The notes beneath the pieces are model-generated. The model made no database searches. It was not told the DNA's origin and worked only from the letters and a program-made list of their open reading frames with translations. Shown in pieces: positions 1-7,768 of a stretch of 64,000 nt of DNA. Source of the stretch: SVQP01 sp045658965 (GTDB taxonomy: Bacteria > Bacillota > Clostridia > Oscillospirales > CAG-272); contig JAZOVZ010000058.1 in the NCBI GenBank assembly GCA_045658965.1, positions 37,574 through 101,573 of the forward strand, read 5' to 3'. Each line of letters begins with the position of its first letter. Positions within the stretch are counted from its first letter, which is position 1. Position numbers and translations under genes: made by a program.

Positions 1-156
1 TACGCAAGCGGCACCAAAAACATATTGCTTGCACACCTTTCCGAGCAGAACAATACCCCTCGCCTTGCCTTTCACGAGACCTTTTGCGCCATTGGCGACA
101 AGGATTTCAATCTGCGCATAGCGGACCCGGTGCACGTGAGTTGGTTACTTCCGTAA
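1..156 (+). CDS. MBL-fold metallo-hydrolase, C-terminal end (partial)
   Basis: The window opens inside a plus-strand frame that ends at TAA 154-156. Its 51 visible residues contain ILLAHLSEQNNTPRLA, which matches the C-terminal signature of the WalJ/YycJ-type metallo-beta-lactamase-fold hydrolases (LSxxNNTPxLA). Those proteins are usually about 260 residues, so some 80 percent lies upstream of the window, including the HxHxDH metal site. In many Firmicutes this gene lies close to rlmH, which follows here. The last codons (HVSWLLP) and the stop are encoded by the left arm and loop of a large hairpin, so the repeat has become part of the protein end. The family call is good; the exact role (the WalRK-linked nuclease proposed in Bacillus) is inference. 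Confidence 0.75.
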   Translation, partial: YASGTKNILLAHLSEQNNTPRLAFHETFCAIGDKDFNLRIADPVHVSWLLP

Positions 157-297
157 CCAACTCACGTGCAATGAAATATTTCGCCGCAGGGCGAAATGTG
201 AAATTTGCGCTGCGCGCAAATGAAATTCGCGCCGCGCGCGAGTGAAATGTTCTGCATGCCGCAGAACGTTGCGGTAAAAATTTGCCTTGCAAATTTT
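131..297. repeat. Tandem array of six hairpins between the MBL gene and rlmH
   Basis: Six consecutive inverted repeats, each with its own arm sequence, are separated by short A-rich spacers often reading TGAAAT or GTGAAAT. They lie at 131-170 (18-bp perfect stem, 4-nt loop), 178-197, 203-221, 225-243, 247-269 and 277-297 (8-9 bp stems, 3-5 nt loops). The first overlaps the stop codon of the upstream gene; the last ends 28 bases before the rlmH start. Arms differ between hairpins but all are perfect or have one G-T pair, so structure rather than sequence is kept. No T-run follows, so this is not an ordinary terminator. Confidence 0.85.
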
Positions 298-325
298 CAT
301 TTTTATTGTACCGTAAGGAGAACGT

Positions 326-805
326 ATGCTCAACGTAAAATTGATCACGATCGGCACGCTCAAGGAGTCGTATCTGCGCGAGGCTGCCGAGGAATACAAA
401 AAAAGGCTTGGGGCTTACTGCAAGTTCACCGAGGTGAATTTAGCCGAGGTCAAGCTTTCGGACAAGCCCTCGCAAAAGGAAATTGACGCGGCTCTTGAGG
501 CAGAGGGCAAGCAGGTGCTTGCCGCCATGTCACCGCGCGCCTTTAAGATCGCGCTTTGCGTGGAGGGCAAGCAGCTCTCCTCGGAGCAGCTGGCAAAGAA
601 ATTTGAGGAGATCGGGCAGACGCATGGCGAGGTGGTATTGGTCATCGGCTCATCGTTCGGGCTTGCACCGAGCGTCAAGAGCGCGTGTGATTTGCGCCTT
701 TCGGTTTCGGCACTGACCTTTCCGCACCAGCTGATGCGCGTGATACTGTTGGAAGCAACCTACCGCGCATTGACTATCATCAAAGGAACACCGTATCATA
801 AATAA
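326..805 (+). CDS. rlmH: 23S rRNA (pseudouridine1915-N3)-methyltransferase RlmH
   Basis: A 159-residue SPOUT-class methyltransferase that uses S-adenosylmethionine to methylate N3 of pseudouridine 1915 in helix 69 of 23S rRNA on assembled 70S ribosomes. The length is exactly that of the family. The C-terminal trefoil-knot SAM site is clear: VVLVIGSSFGL near residues 104-114, then LRLSVSALTFPHQLMRVILLEATYRA and the family-typical ending KGTPYHK (last residue before the stop; homologues usually end in YHK or YHR). The start is ATG 326 with TAAGGAG five bases upstream. The usual WalJ-RlmH neighbourhood is preserved to its left. It acts in the cytoplasm, probably as a dimer. Confidence 0.97.
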   Translation: MLNVKLITIGTLKESYLREAAEEYKKRLGAYCKFTEVNLAEVKLSDKPSQKEIDAALEAEGKQVLAAMSPRAFKIALCVEGKQLSSEQLAKKFEEIGQTHGEVVLVIGSSFGLAPSVKSACDLRLSVSALTFPHQLMRVILLEATYRALTIIKGTPYHK

Positions 806-811
806 ACGCCA

Positions 812-1211
812 CCCCGAGTGTCATCCTGAGCGTAGCAAAAATCCCAATCTGTCATCCTCGTGTCAAGCGAAGGATCTCGATTGGGATTTTTGCGAAGTCG
901 AAGTTTTGCATAGTGCAGCGCAAAGCGCGAAACGGAGCAAAACCGCAAGCGCGATGAGCGCGCTGCGGGATCTGCGAACGGTTTATGACACGCTTCCCTG
1001 CACAAAGTAACATTTGGACATAATCGGTTTGGGATCACTTCAAAAATGAAACAAAGGCTTAGCAAACATTGAGAAAACCCGTCGGAGATCCCGCTGCGCG
1101 CCGAGAGCGCTTGCGCTTTTGCTCTATTCCGTGTCCTGCTCACGCACGGACACTCCATTCCGCAAAAGTTCGACTCCGCGCTACGCGCTTCGCTCAGGAT
1201 GACACTCGGGG
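812..1211. mobile_element. MITE-like repeat element, copy 1
   Basis: A 400-bp non-coding block fills the rlmH-sigma gap. Its ends are perfect 21-bp inverted repeats (812-832 and 1191-1211) containing the core TGTCATCCTGAGCG. The interior has stretches shared with two other copies at 19227-19717 and 24645-25044, such as TTTTGCTC, GGGATCT, AAAGTTCGACT and GATCCCGCTGCGC, often in mirrored order. No transposase or credible ORF is present, so mobility would have to be supplied in trans. This copy lacks the nested GGGGACAGTCCC segments of the other two. Bases 1212-1304 hold nothing else that I recognise. Confidence 0.75.
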
Positions 1212-1304
1212 GGATACTCGCGCGCCCTCCCTGAATTCCGGTACCCCATCTTGTCTGCCCTTTGCGGGCTTTTTTCGAAATTTTTCAATTTTTTTCAAAA
1301 TTCT

Positions 1305-1331
1305 TGTAACCAATCGATACCATTTTCCGTC
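1305..1331 (+). promoter_or_regulatory. ECF-type promoter before the sigma gene
   Basis: TGTAACC at 1305-1311 and CGTC at 1328-1331 are 16 bp apart. This is the -35/-10 pattern of ECF sigma promoters (TGAAAC/TGTAAC-N16-CGTC). It lies 46 bp upstream of a sigma factor start, as expected for autoregulation. No sigma-A style promoter is seen in the same gap. Confidence 0.65.
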
Positions 1332-1376
1332 TTTATGGGTGAAGGACAAAAACCACAGCACAAGGAGGTGGCAAAC

Positions 1377-1928
1377 GTGGACGACAAAACAATCGTTGCC
1401 CTGTACTGGGAGCGCTCTGAAGCAGCGATTGAACAGTCAGCACAAAAATACGGTAAATATTGCTATCACATCGCCGATAATATCCTGCACAATCACGAGG
1501 ATAATGAGGAATGCGTCAACGACACCTGGGTGCGCGCATGGAATGCCATGCCCCCGGAAAGACCGACCGTTCTGCAAGCATTTCTTGGCAAGATCACGCG
1601 TAACTTAGCCCTTGACCGCTACGGCTTTGACCACGCGAGCAAGCGCGGCTCACAAATGCAGCAGATCGCGGATGAATACTGGCAATGCATTCCCGACAGC
1701 AGCCCCTCGCTTGCCGACCAGACTGCCCTGCACGCAGCCATCAACGGCTTTCTTGCCACGCTGCCCGATCGCACGCGTACCGTCTTTTTGCAACGCTACT
1801 GGTACATGTGCACCGTTGAGCAGATCGCGGGTGAAAACGGGCTGTCCCCTGCCAACGTCAAGGTCATGCTGCACCGCACGCGCAGGTCCTTCAAAGAGTA
1901 TCTGGAGAAAGAAGGTATCGATATATGA
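1377..1928 (+). CDS. ECF-like RNA polymerase sigma factor (sigma-70 family)
   Basis: A 183-residue regulator that would direct RNA polymerase to a special promoter set. Region 2 is visible as HNHEDNEECVNDTWVRAW (the DxEDVxxxTxxxxW-like core that binds the -10), followed by FLGKITRNLALDRY. Region 4 is LPDRTRTVFLQRYWYMCTVEQIA plus the helix-turn-helix LSPANVKVMLHRTRRSFKEYL. GTG 1377 is chosen because AAGGAGG sits eight bases upstream at 1362-1368 and the protein then begins VDDKTIVALYWERSEAAI like family members; the longer frame from 1251 would translate its own promoter. It overlaps the next gene by four bases (ATGA), so the pair is translationally coupled. The preceding TGTAACC-N16-CGTC promoter suggests positive autoregulation. 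Confidence 0.92.
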   Translation: MDDKTIVALYWERSEAAIEQSAQKYGKYCYHIADNILHNHEDNEECVNDTWVRAWNAMPPERPTVLQAFLGKITRNLALDRYGFDHASKRGSQMQQIADEYWQCIPDSSPSLADQTALHAAINGFLATLPDRTRTVFLQRYWYMCTVEQIAGENGLSPANVKVMLHRTRRSFKEYLEKEGIDI

Positions 1929-3841
1929 AAAAGAAAGAATGGCTCAAGTCCTTGGACGGTGTGGACGACACGTACGTCGCCGAAGCCGCGCCCACGGGTG
2001 CACACCGCAAGGCGCGCAGCGGCAAGACCGTGCGCATGCTGAGCATCATCGCCGCCTGCATGTGCTTTGTACTGCTCTGCGGCACGCTTGCACTCTTTAT
2101 TCCCTATAAATCCACGCCGCCAAGCGTAGCGAAATACGCAGGCAGCGAATATTACGGCATCATTGAAAAGCTCAACGAATACAATTACGATCCCCCCGAA
2201 TACAAGAACACCTTTGAGCTGCTGCTTGACCTGCCCTTCAATTTGTTTGCCAAGGCGGGAGATATGGCTCCCGGTGCAACAAACGAAGCCGAGAACATGA
2301 CCGGAACGGGCAACTATCAAGAGGTGACCGACAATCAGGTATCGGGCGTCATCGAAGCCGACCTGATCAAGCGCAGTGACACGCACATTTACTACATGGC
2401 GCAAAATCAGCTGTACATTTACAGCATTGCCGCCAAAGACAGCGAGCTGATCAGCCGCACCGACCTTGCACAATACGGCATGGAGACCTTTAGTGCCGAT
2501 GAGTTCTTCCTTTCCATGGATTGCACCAAGCTGACCGTCATTAGTAGCGGTTTGGACAAAACAAACAGGAATTACGTGCAAATGACCAGAATCATCACGC
2601 TTGACGTCAGCGATCCCGCAAACGTCAAGGAGATCTCCAACGTAGACGTTTCGGGAATGTACCTTTCCTCGCGTCTGACCGAGCACGGGCTTTTGCTCAT
2701 GACCACCATGCGCTGCCACAACCCCGATTACGACGACGAGCGCACCTATATTCCTCGCATTGAGCATAACGGCAACGCGCAGAGCATTCCCTCCGACAGC
2801 ATCGTTTGCCCCGACAAGCTCAGCAACGCAAGCTACACGGTCATGGTGCTCATGGATGACGCAGGCACGGCTGTCAAGGACTCTGCCGCTTACCTTTCCT
2901 ACTCCGAGGACGTTTACGTGTCGCATAATGCCATTTACGCAACGCGCCGCTACACCGAGTACGGACAGACGCAAAACGGCTATACGCCTTACACGACGAT
3001 CAGCGAGATCTCCTGCATCGGCTATAGCGCGGACGGTTTTGACAAGCGCGGCTCTGTGATCGTGGAAGGCTACGTGCTGGATCAGTACAGCATGGACGAA
3101 TACGAGGGCATGCTGCGCGTATTCACCACGACCGAAGAAAGCAGCAAGCAACCCAACAATTGGGGGTTGATGCCGCGTTATACGAGTGCTGACCTGTACG
3201 TCATTGATCTTGCCACCATGCAGGTAAGAGCATCCGTCAAGCAATTTGCTCCCAATGGTGAGACTATGAAATCCGCACGCTTCGAGGGTAATATCGCATA
3301 CGCCTGCACCGCGATCCAGCAGACCGACCCCGTATTCTTCTTTGACCTTTCCGACCTTGACAACATCACGGTCAAGGAAACCGGTACGATTGCAGGATTC
3401 TCCACCAGCCTTGTCAACTTTGGCGACGGATTCCTCTTGGGCATCGGTCAGGGAGAGCGCTCCGACACGCTCAAGCTTGAGGTCTACGTCGAAGGTGAGA
3501 GCGGTGTGGAGAGCTTTACCAAGCTGGAAATGCCCTACACCAATTACTACCCCGATTACAAGTGCTATTATATCGACCGCGAGAACGGCTTGATCGGCAT
3601 GGGTATTCACACCTGGGACAAGATCTCGCTGGACGAATACCACGCGTACAAGTACGAAAACCACCGCTACGGCTACGTGGTCTTCCGCTTTGACGGCGAA
3701 AGCATTTCAGAGGTGCTGCGTATTGAGTACGGTCAGGGCGGCGACATGCGCGAGATGCGCGGCGTGTATATCGACGGATATTACTACGTGCTCAACGGTG
3801 AACGCTTGGATGTGGAAAAGCTGGAGCTTGTAACAGAATAA
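1925..3841 (+). CDS. Membrane-anchored beta-propeller protein, probable anti-sigma partner
   Basis: A 638-residue type II membrane protein. Residues 1-36 are cytoplasmic and carry DDTYVAEAAP near residues 15-24, a short motif I associate with membrane proteins encoded beside Clostridial ECF sigma genes. One transmembrane helix follows at about 38-60 (MLSIIAACMCFVLLCGTLAL). The rest is extracellular and shows repeated strands typical of the C-terminal beta-propeller family (for example VTDNQVSGVIEADLIKRSD, then LYIYSI, TLDVSD, DLYVIDLATM, FFFDLSDLDN, VVFRFDG). Because it overlaps the sigma gene by four bases, a role as sensor and anti-sigma factor is likely but inferred; no experimental motif for sigma binding is visible. 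A strong terminator follows, so the operon is two genes. Confidence 0.8.
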   Translation: MKKKEWLKSLDGVDDTYVAEAAPTGAHRKARSGKTVRMLSIIAACMCFVLLCGTLALFIPYKSTPPSVAKYAGSEYYGIIEKLNEYNYDPPEYKNTFELLLDLPFNLFAKAGDMAPGATNEAENMTGTGNYQEVTDNQVSGVIEADLIKRSDTHIYYMAQNQLYIYSIAAKDSELISRTDLAQYGMETFSADEFFLSMDCTKLTVISSGLDKTNRNYVQMTRIITLDVSDPANVKEISNVDVSGMYLSSRLTEHGLLLMTTMRCHNPDYDDERTYIPRIEHNGNAQSIPSDSIVCPDKLSNASYTVMVLMDDAGTAVKDSAAYLSYSEDVYVSHNAIYATRRYTEYGQTQNGYTPYTTISEISCIGYSADGFDKRGSVIVEGYVLDQYSMDEYEGMLRVFTTTEESSKQPNNWGLMPRYTSADLYVIDLATMQVRASVKQFAPNGETMKSARFEGNIAYACTAIQQTDPVFFFDLSDLDNITVKETGTIAGFSTSLVNFGDGFLLGIGQGERSDTLKLEVYVEGESGVESFTKLEMPYTNYYPDYKCYYIDRENGLIGMGIHTWDKISLDEYHAYKYENHRYGYVVFRFDGESISEVLRIEYGQGGDMREMRGVYIDGYYYVLNGERLDVEKLELVTE

Positions 3842-3855
3842 GCAAAGCAAAAGAT

Positions 3856-3890
3856 AAGCGACCTTGGATTTCCAAGGTCGCTTGTTTTGT
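3856..3890 (+). terminator. Rho-independent terminator of the sigma/propeller operon
   Basis: A perfect 13-bp inverted repeat (3856-3868 and 3871-3883) with a two-base loop, followed by GTTTTGTT. Confidence 0.88.
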
Positions 3891-3904
3891 TGGGATGTTA
3901 TGTG

Positions 3905-4050
3905 AGGAAGTTCTCTCCGTTCTTTTTGAGCAAAGAGGCACAAAAAGAACCAAAAATGCCGTAGGATGATGTTGCTCGTTGCGACGAGCAACAAGGGCTC
4001 TGCCCTTGACCCGCGCCCTTTTTGAAAAAAGGGCGATCAAAAACTTTCAT
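3905..4050. repeat. REP-like element, family 2, copy 1
   Basis: The stretch has the order: TTCTTTTTGAGCAAAG, CACAAAAAGAACC, a GTTGCTCGTTGCGACGAGCAAC hairpin split by its centre, AGGGCTCTGCCCTTGACC, CGCCCTTTTTGAAAAAAGGGCG hairpin, then CAAAAACTTT. A second copy with the same order lies at 30935-31085 and a degenerate tail at 29678-29745. The right end runs into the 3' end of the SGNH hydrolase gene, whose last codons and stop (4037-4050) are made from the CAAAAACTTT end of the repeat. Confidence 0.65.
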
Positions 4051-4855
4051 CGATTGGTGCGTCCTGCTTTGTCTCGTCATCAAACTCCAAGGGTGTGATC
4101 TCGTCGCCCACCTCGGGGATCTCTTCGGGCGCTGCCTCAGGCTCGGGCATGGTGGACATGGCACCGAAAATGGTTTCGTAAAGCAGCTCCGCAAACATGC
4201 CGTGCATCTCGCGGCAGGGATGATTGATGCCGTTTGCAAGCAGTGCCGTGGTATCCATGCCGCTCTGCGCCATCTGCTTCCACAAAGCGTATGCGTCCGC
4301 GATTGCCACGCCGCACTCAAACGCCACGCTCTTTGCCGCCTCCATAAATGCGTCCATCTTGCCGCCGTTCTGCATGCCCGCGGTCACCTCGGCATATACG
4401 GTCAGCTCGGGCAGCACGCTTTCATCCACGCGCACATTGAGCATATTGGGGGTCATAAACAGCGTTTCGATCCCTGCCTCGCGCAATCTTGTAAAAATGC
4501 CGCGCAAAGCGCTCGTGTACGCATCGATCTCACCGTTTACGTCATTCAGGCCGTAGCAGACCACGCAAAGATCGGGGCGGCGCGAAATCACGTCACGCTC
4601 CAATCTCTCCAGTCCCCCCGCAGCAGTATCGCCCGCCACGCCCGCGTTGATCACGCTGACGGGCACCCAATCATACTTCTGCGAGATCAGCAGGCGCAGG
4701 CGGTTATGGTACACCGCCGCAAAGTCAAAAGCACAGCCGCAGCCGCCGTCCACGCACTCAAATGCACCGTGCGTGACGCTGTCACCGAGAAACGCGATGA
4801 CGGGTGTGCCCGAAAAAGGATATTCCTTACTGTCTAAAAGCTGCTTAAAATTCAT
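4037..4855 (-). CDS. SGNH/GDSL-family hydrolase
   Basis: A 272-residue esterase or lipase of the SGNH fold with no signal peptide, so probably cytoplasmic. Block I is IAFLGDSVTHGAF (nucleophile Ser in GDS, near residue 27), block II VINAGVAGDTAAGG with the oxyanion Gly, block III VVCYGLNDVNG with the Asn of GxND, and block V appears as NGINHPCREMH, where the catalytic His sits in NHP; the usual Asp three residues before that His is replaced by Gly/Ile in this reading. Carbohydrate esters (acetyl groups on polysaccharide) are the usual substrates of such gut proteins, but the substrate is not deducible here. The acidic tail after about residue 235 (PEPEAAPEEIPEVGDE) is unusual. ATG 4855 has AGGAG nine bases upstream. 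Its promoter is at 4887-4916. Confidence 0.88.
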   Translation of the reverse strand: MNFKQLLDSKEYPFSGTPVIAFLGDSVTHGAFECVDGGCGCAFDFAAVYHNRLRLLISQKYDWVPVSVINAGVAGDTAAGGLERLERDVISRRPDLCVVCYGLNDVNGEIDAYTSALRGIFTRLREAGIETLFMTPNMLNVRVDESVLPELTVYAEVTAGMQNGGKMDAFMEAAKSVAFECGVAIADAYALWKQMAQSGMDTTALLANGINHPCREMHGMFAELLYETIFGAMSTMPEPEAAPEEIPEVGDEITPLEFDDETKQDAPIDESF

Positions 4856-4886
4856 TTATGATAATCTCCTGTAAATTCATGGCTTG

Positions 4887-4916
4887 ATTTTACCATAAAA
4901 CGGGTGTGTTTGTCAA
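4887..4916 (-). promoter_or_regulatory. Sigma-A promoter for the SGNH hydrolase
   Basis: On the minus strand, TTGACA (4916-4911) and TAAAAT (4892-4887) are separated by 18 bp, 32 bp from the start codon. It is back to back with the promoter of the TraX-like gene. Confidence 0.75.
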
Positions 4917-4926
4917 GCAGATATAC

Positions 4927-4955
4927 TTGCCAAAATTCGAGTTTTGTGTTATAAT
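4927..4955 (+). promoter_or_regulatory. Sigma-A promoter for the TraX-like gene
   Basis: TTGCCA 4927-4932 and TATAAT 4950-4955 with a 17-bp spacer. Transcription would start near 4962, downstream of ATG 4944, which supports the GTG 4986 start. Confidence 0.75.
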
Positions 4956-4985
4956 GGAAAAAAGCGAAAAAGGAGGGATCTTGCC

Positions 4986-5729
4986 GTGTCGGTTTTCTGG
5001 ATCAAAATCATTGCGTCCATATCCATGCTGCTGGATCATACGGGTATGATCCTGTTTCCCGGTGCGTGGTGGCTGCGCATCATTGGCAGAATAGGTCTTC
5101 CCCTATACGCCCTTTGCATTGCAGAGGGATTTCGGCACACGCGCAGCAGACTGAAATATTTTTTGCGCATCTTTATTCTCGGTGTGCTTTGTCAGATCGT
5201 ATATGACCTTGTTTCAAAAGAAATTTATCTTGGCATTCTGATCACCTTTTCGATCTCGATCGTGCTGCTGACCTTGATCGACGCGCTGATCTGCGCTTGC
5301 AAAAAGCAAAAGAATCCGATCTCGGGCATTTACGAAAAGATCTTCAAGCGCGCGCTTCCCCACCCTGCCGGCATTGCCGTTTGCGCAGCATTATTGACTC
5401 TTGCGCTTGGCGGTGTGATCGTGCTCAATCACTTTATCATCGTGGATTACGGCTTGACGGGCATCTTTCTCCCCGTGCTGATCTATCTCGGCGGCAGCAG
5501 CCGCTGGGGAAAATTCGGCGGTGCGGCTGCAGGTACTGCCATGCTGGCGTGCAACCTGGAAGGCTCCGCTACTCCGCGCATCTGGTCCTTGCTCGCGCTC
5601 GTGCCCTTGGCACTGTATAACGGCAAGCCCGGCAAATACAAGCTCAAATACTTCTTTTACATCTTCTATCCCGCGCATCTGGTGCTGCTTTACGGCATTG
5701 ACATGCTGCTTGCGTGGCTCGGTCGGTAA
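4986..5729 (+). CDS. TraX-like polytopic membrane protein
   Basis: A 247-residue integral membrane protein with about seven to eight hydrophobic helices. The N-terminus WIKIIASISMLLDHTGMILF is the signature of the TraX family (acetyltransferase-3-like), named after the F-plasmid pilin N-acetylase but widespread on Firmicute chromosomes where its substrate is unknown. The family motif near the end, KYFFYIFYPAHLVLLYGI, is also present. GTG 4986 is preferred over ATG 4944 because AGGAGGG lies eight bases upstream (4971-4977) and the promoter -10 overlaps ATG 4944. It stands alone between two promoters. The acyl-transfer function is family knowledge; no plasmid transfer gene is nearby. Confidence 0.85.
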   Translation: MSVFWIKIIASISMLLDHTGMILFPGAWWLRIIGRIGLPLYALCIAEGFRHTRSRLKYFLRIFILGVLCQIVYDLVSKEIYLGILITFSISIVLLTLIDALICACKKQKNPISGIYEKIFKRALPHPAGIAVCAALLTLALGGVIVLNHFIIVDYGLTGIFLPVLIYLGGSSRWGKFGGAAAGTAMLACNLEGSATPRIWSLLALVPLALYNGKPGKYKLKYFFYIFYPAHLVLLYGIDMLLAWLGR

Positions 5730-5768
5730 ATATACGCAAATTATTTACAAAGTCCCCCTACTTTTCTC

Positions 5769-5797
5769 TTGACATTTGAGGGAATATGTTGTATAAT
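5769..5797 (+). promoter_or_regulatory. Sigma-A promoter for the LRR lipoprotein
   Basis: Consensus TTGACA 5769-5774, 17-bp spacer, TATAAT 5792-5797; the start codon is 46 bp further. Confidence 0.88.
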
Positions 5798-5842
5798 TTA
5801 TTTAATCATGAATAATTATATTCAAATCCAAAGGAGTTCCAT

Positions 5843-6718
5843 ATGAAAAAGATTCTTGCCGTAGCAATTGTCCTTGTTATGATCGTTGCAATGGTTGCTT
5901 GTGACGCCTCCAAGGGCGACTTGACCTCCATCAACGAATACGTTGCTCCCAACTACACCTATGTGACTGAGACCGGCACTTTTACGTTCGCTGAAGCAGG
6001 CGGTAATACCGCTGTGATCACCGGCTACGTTGGTAAGGCTGAGCCTCACGCCGTTGTCATTCCCGCAGAAGTTACCGTTGCTACGTTGGATGAAAACGTC
6101 AACAACGAAGATAACGTCAGAGAGATCGTCGGCATCGCCGATCAGGCATTCTACTATTGCACCGCTTTGACCGCCGTTACCATTCCCGAAACCGTTCAAA
6201 CCATCGGCGCTTGGGCGTTTGCAGGCTGCACGGGTCTTACCGAGATCGTGATCCCCAATAGCGTCGTTTCTATCGGCGAGGGCGCTTTCCACGGTTGTGA
6301 CAAGCTGACCCAGATCACGCTTTCCCAGACACTGACCAAGATCGGTGATTTCGCATTCTACAACTGCAACGGCTTGACTTCCATTGCTTTCCCCGCAACG
6401 CTTGAAGAGATCGGCTCCGCTGCATTCTTTGGCTGCCAGGGTCTGACCACGCTGGATATCCCCGCTGCTACCACCATCATCGGTGACCTTGCATTCTACC
6501 AGTGCAACCACCTGACCGAGATCAAGATCAACACCACCTCCGAGGACATCGAATTCGGCAACTACATCTTCTGGTCCGAGCTCAAGAGCGTTATCACCGC
6601 TCCCGAAGGCTCCAAGGCTGCCGAATACGTTGACAAGATCGTCATTTCCGGTGTAGGCGAGGAAGTTACCACCAAGGGTGAGGAGACCACCGCTCCCGAA
6701 ACCGACGCTGCAGAATAA
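5843..6718 (+). CDS. Leucine-rich-repeat (BspA type) lipoprotein
   Basis: A 291-residue exported lipoprotein. The signal peptide MKKILAVAIVLVMIVAMVAC ends in a lipobox (VAMVAC) with Cys20 as lipidation site. After a beta-rich stretch (residues about 30-90) come six LRR_5 repeats of about 23 residues between 93 and 240, each with the pattern IGxxAFxxCxxLTxIxIPxxVxxIG. The C-terminal tail is Thr/Glu rich (TTKGEETTAPETDAAE). BspA-like LRR proteins of gut Firmicutes are surface proteins with presumed protein or glycan binding; no ligand can be named. It has its own consensus promoter and a strong terminator, so it is monocistronic. ATG 5843 has AAGGAG eight bases before it. Confidence 0.92.
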   Translation: MKKILAVAIVLVMIVAMVACDASKGDLTSINEYVAPNYTYVTETGTFTFAEAGGNTAVITGYVGKAEPHAVVIPAEVTVATLDENVNNEDNVREIVGIADQAFYYCTALTAVTIPETVQTIGAWAFAGCTGLTEIVIPNSVVSIGEGAFHGCDKLTQITLSQTLTKIGDFAFYNCNGLTSIAFPATLEEIGSAAFFGCQGLTTLDIPAATTIIGDLAFYQCNHLTEIKINTTSEDIEFGNYIFWSELKSVITAPEGSKAAEYVDKIVISGVGEEVTTKGEETTAPETDAAE

Positions 6719-6734
6719 TCAGAACAAAATATTT

Positions 6735-6768
6735 CGAGGCTGTTTCAAAGGAAACAGCCTCGTTTTTT
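6735..6768 (+). terminator. Terminator after the LRR lipoprotein
   Basis: A 12-bp perfect stem (6735-6746, 6751-6762) with AAAG loop followed by six T. It lies between convergent genes; the minus gene stops two bases further on. Confidence 0.9.
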
Positions 6769-6770
6769 AT

Positions 6771-7766
6771 TCAATTCTCAAAGTGCGGCAGCGTCTTGAT
6801 GCCAAGCAGCGCAGCGTCGCATGTATAAGGCAAAACTGCCCATTGCACCGCTGTGCAGGTCGCGCAACGCGCATCCAAGCATCCGCAACGCGCACACAAG
6901 GGCTTATGCGGATCGGCGATCTTGTGACTCATATACGCATATTGCTTTGGCGGTTTGACGGGCGAGGCACTGACGCGAGCACCAACGGAAACGCCGCAGT
7001 TTTCCAGCACCGTGCGCAAATGCACAAGCGCAGCAGGCTCGGCATCCTCCTCGGTGCGAAGGAACGCCTGCAAGGCATATCCATCCTCGCACAACGCGGC
7101 ATACAGCCAACCGCTCCGCGCATGCGCCTGATTGCGCATAACAGACAAAAGCGTCATCACGCAGATCAATAATGCCTGCCCCTCATGCCTTGCATCGGGC
7201 AATATCCCCTGCCCTTGCATAGGCGCAACCTCCGCCTTTTCGCGCTGCATAAGCGATACGCCCAGGAGCTCCGCCGTCTTTGCAATACAGTCTTCAGCGT
7301 CATTCGCGTCATTTACGTTCTCGCACGCTTTGATAAGCAGGCGCAGCGCAGCAACTGTGCGCACCGCACTCTCTGCTGCCTCGCGCTCGCGCGCTGTCGG
7401 TTTTGGCGCAGCTTGCTGAATCGGAGCATCGGCATGCGCCGCCTGCTGCCCTGCACATTGATACGCGTATGCAAGCGCAGGCAGGGATAACGCGGTTTTT
7501 ACCGCAACGGCAAACCGCCCAAGACTCCCATATACGGGCATCAAGATCGCACCGCCTTTTGCAGACAGGTACACAGCACCTTGATATAAGCGCGAAGCCA
7601 CCTCGTTCCACTCCCGTGTGGGCAGACCCAGCAGCGAGAGCAGATCCGGCTGCTCCTCGCCACCGCGCGCACTGCGGTACGCAAGCGGCGGCATTTCGGG
7701 GCTGTTCAGATCATATAAGTACACGTCCTCATAAAAGGGCGTGATTTTTTGTGCCGACTCGTACAT
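6771..7766 (-). CDS. Protein of unknown function, third gene of the sulfatase operon
   Basis: A 331-residue protein that I do not recognise. There is no signal peptide. The N-terminal half (residues 1-110) looks globular (QPDLLSLLGLPTREWNEVASRLYQGAVYLSAKGGAILMPVYG, here split in two contiguous segments), a Gln/Ala linker follows (QQAAHADAPIQQAAPK), then helices, and the C-terminus holds a cysteine cluster CARCGCLDARCATC at about 288-301 that could bind a metal. ATG 7766 lies two bases after the sulfatase stop, so translation is coupled; a longer frame inside the sulfatase gene has no ribosome site. Position suggests a helper or regulator of the sulfatase system, but this is inference only. 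Confidence 0.7.
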   Translation of the reverse strand: MYESAQKITPFYEDVYLYDLNSPEMPPLAYRSARGGEEQPDLLSLLGLPTREWNEVASRLYQGAVYLSAKGGAILMPVYGSLGRFAVAVKTALSLPALAYAYQCAGQQAAHADAPIQQAAPKPTAREREAAESAVRTVAALRLLIKACENVNDANDAEDCIAKTAELLGVSLMQREKAEVAPMQGQGILPDARHEGQALLICVMTLLSVMRNQAHARSGWLYAALCEDGYALQAFLRTEEDAEPAALVHLRTVLENCGVSVGARVSASPVKPPKQYAYMSHKIADPHKPLCARCGCLDARCATCTAVQWAVLPYTCDAALLGIKTLPHFEN

Positions 7767-7768
7767 AA

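Noticed and set aside
131..297. CRISPR array
   Set aside because: The units are hairpins with different arms and no constant repeat of 23-40 bases with unique spacers; no cas gene is present.
1069..1608. Long plus-strand frame across the repeat element and sigma start
   Set aside because: It lies in a non-coding repeat and out of frame with the real sigma gene; no ribosome site.
1796..3664. A 622-codon minus-strand frame opposite the beta-propeller gene
   Set aside because: No ribosome site or recognisable domain; the plus gene is coupled to the sigma factor and well supported.
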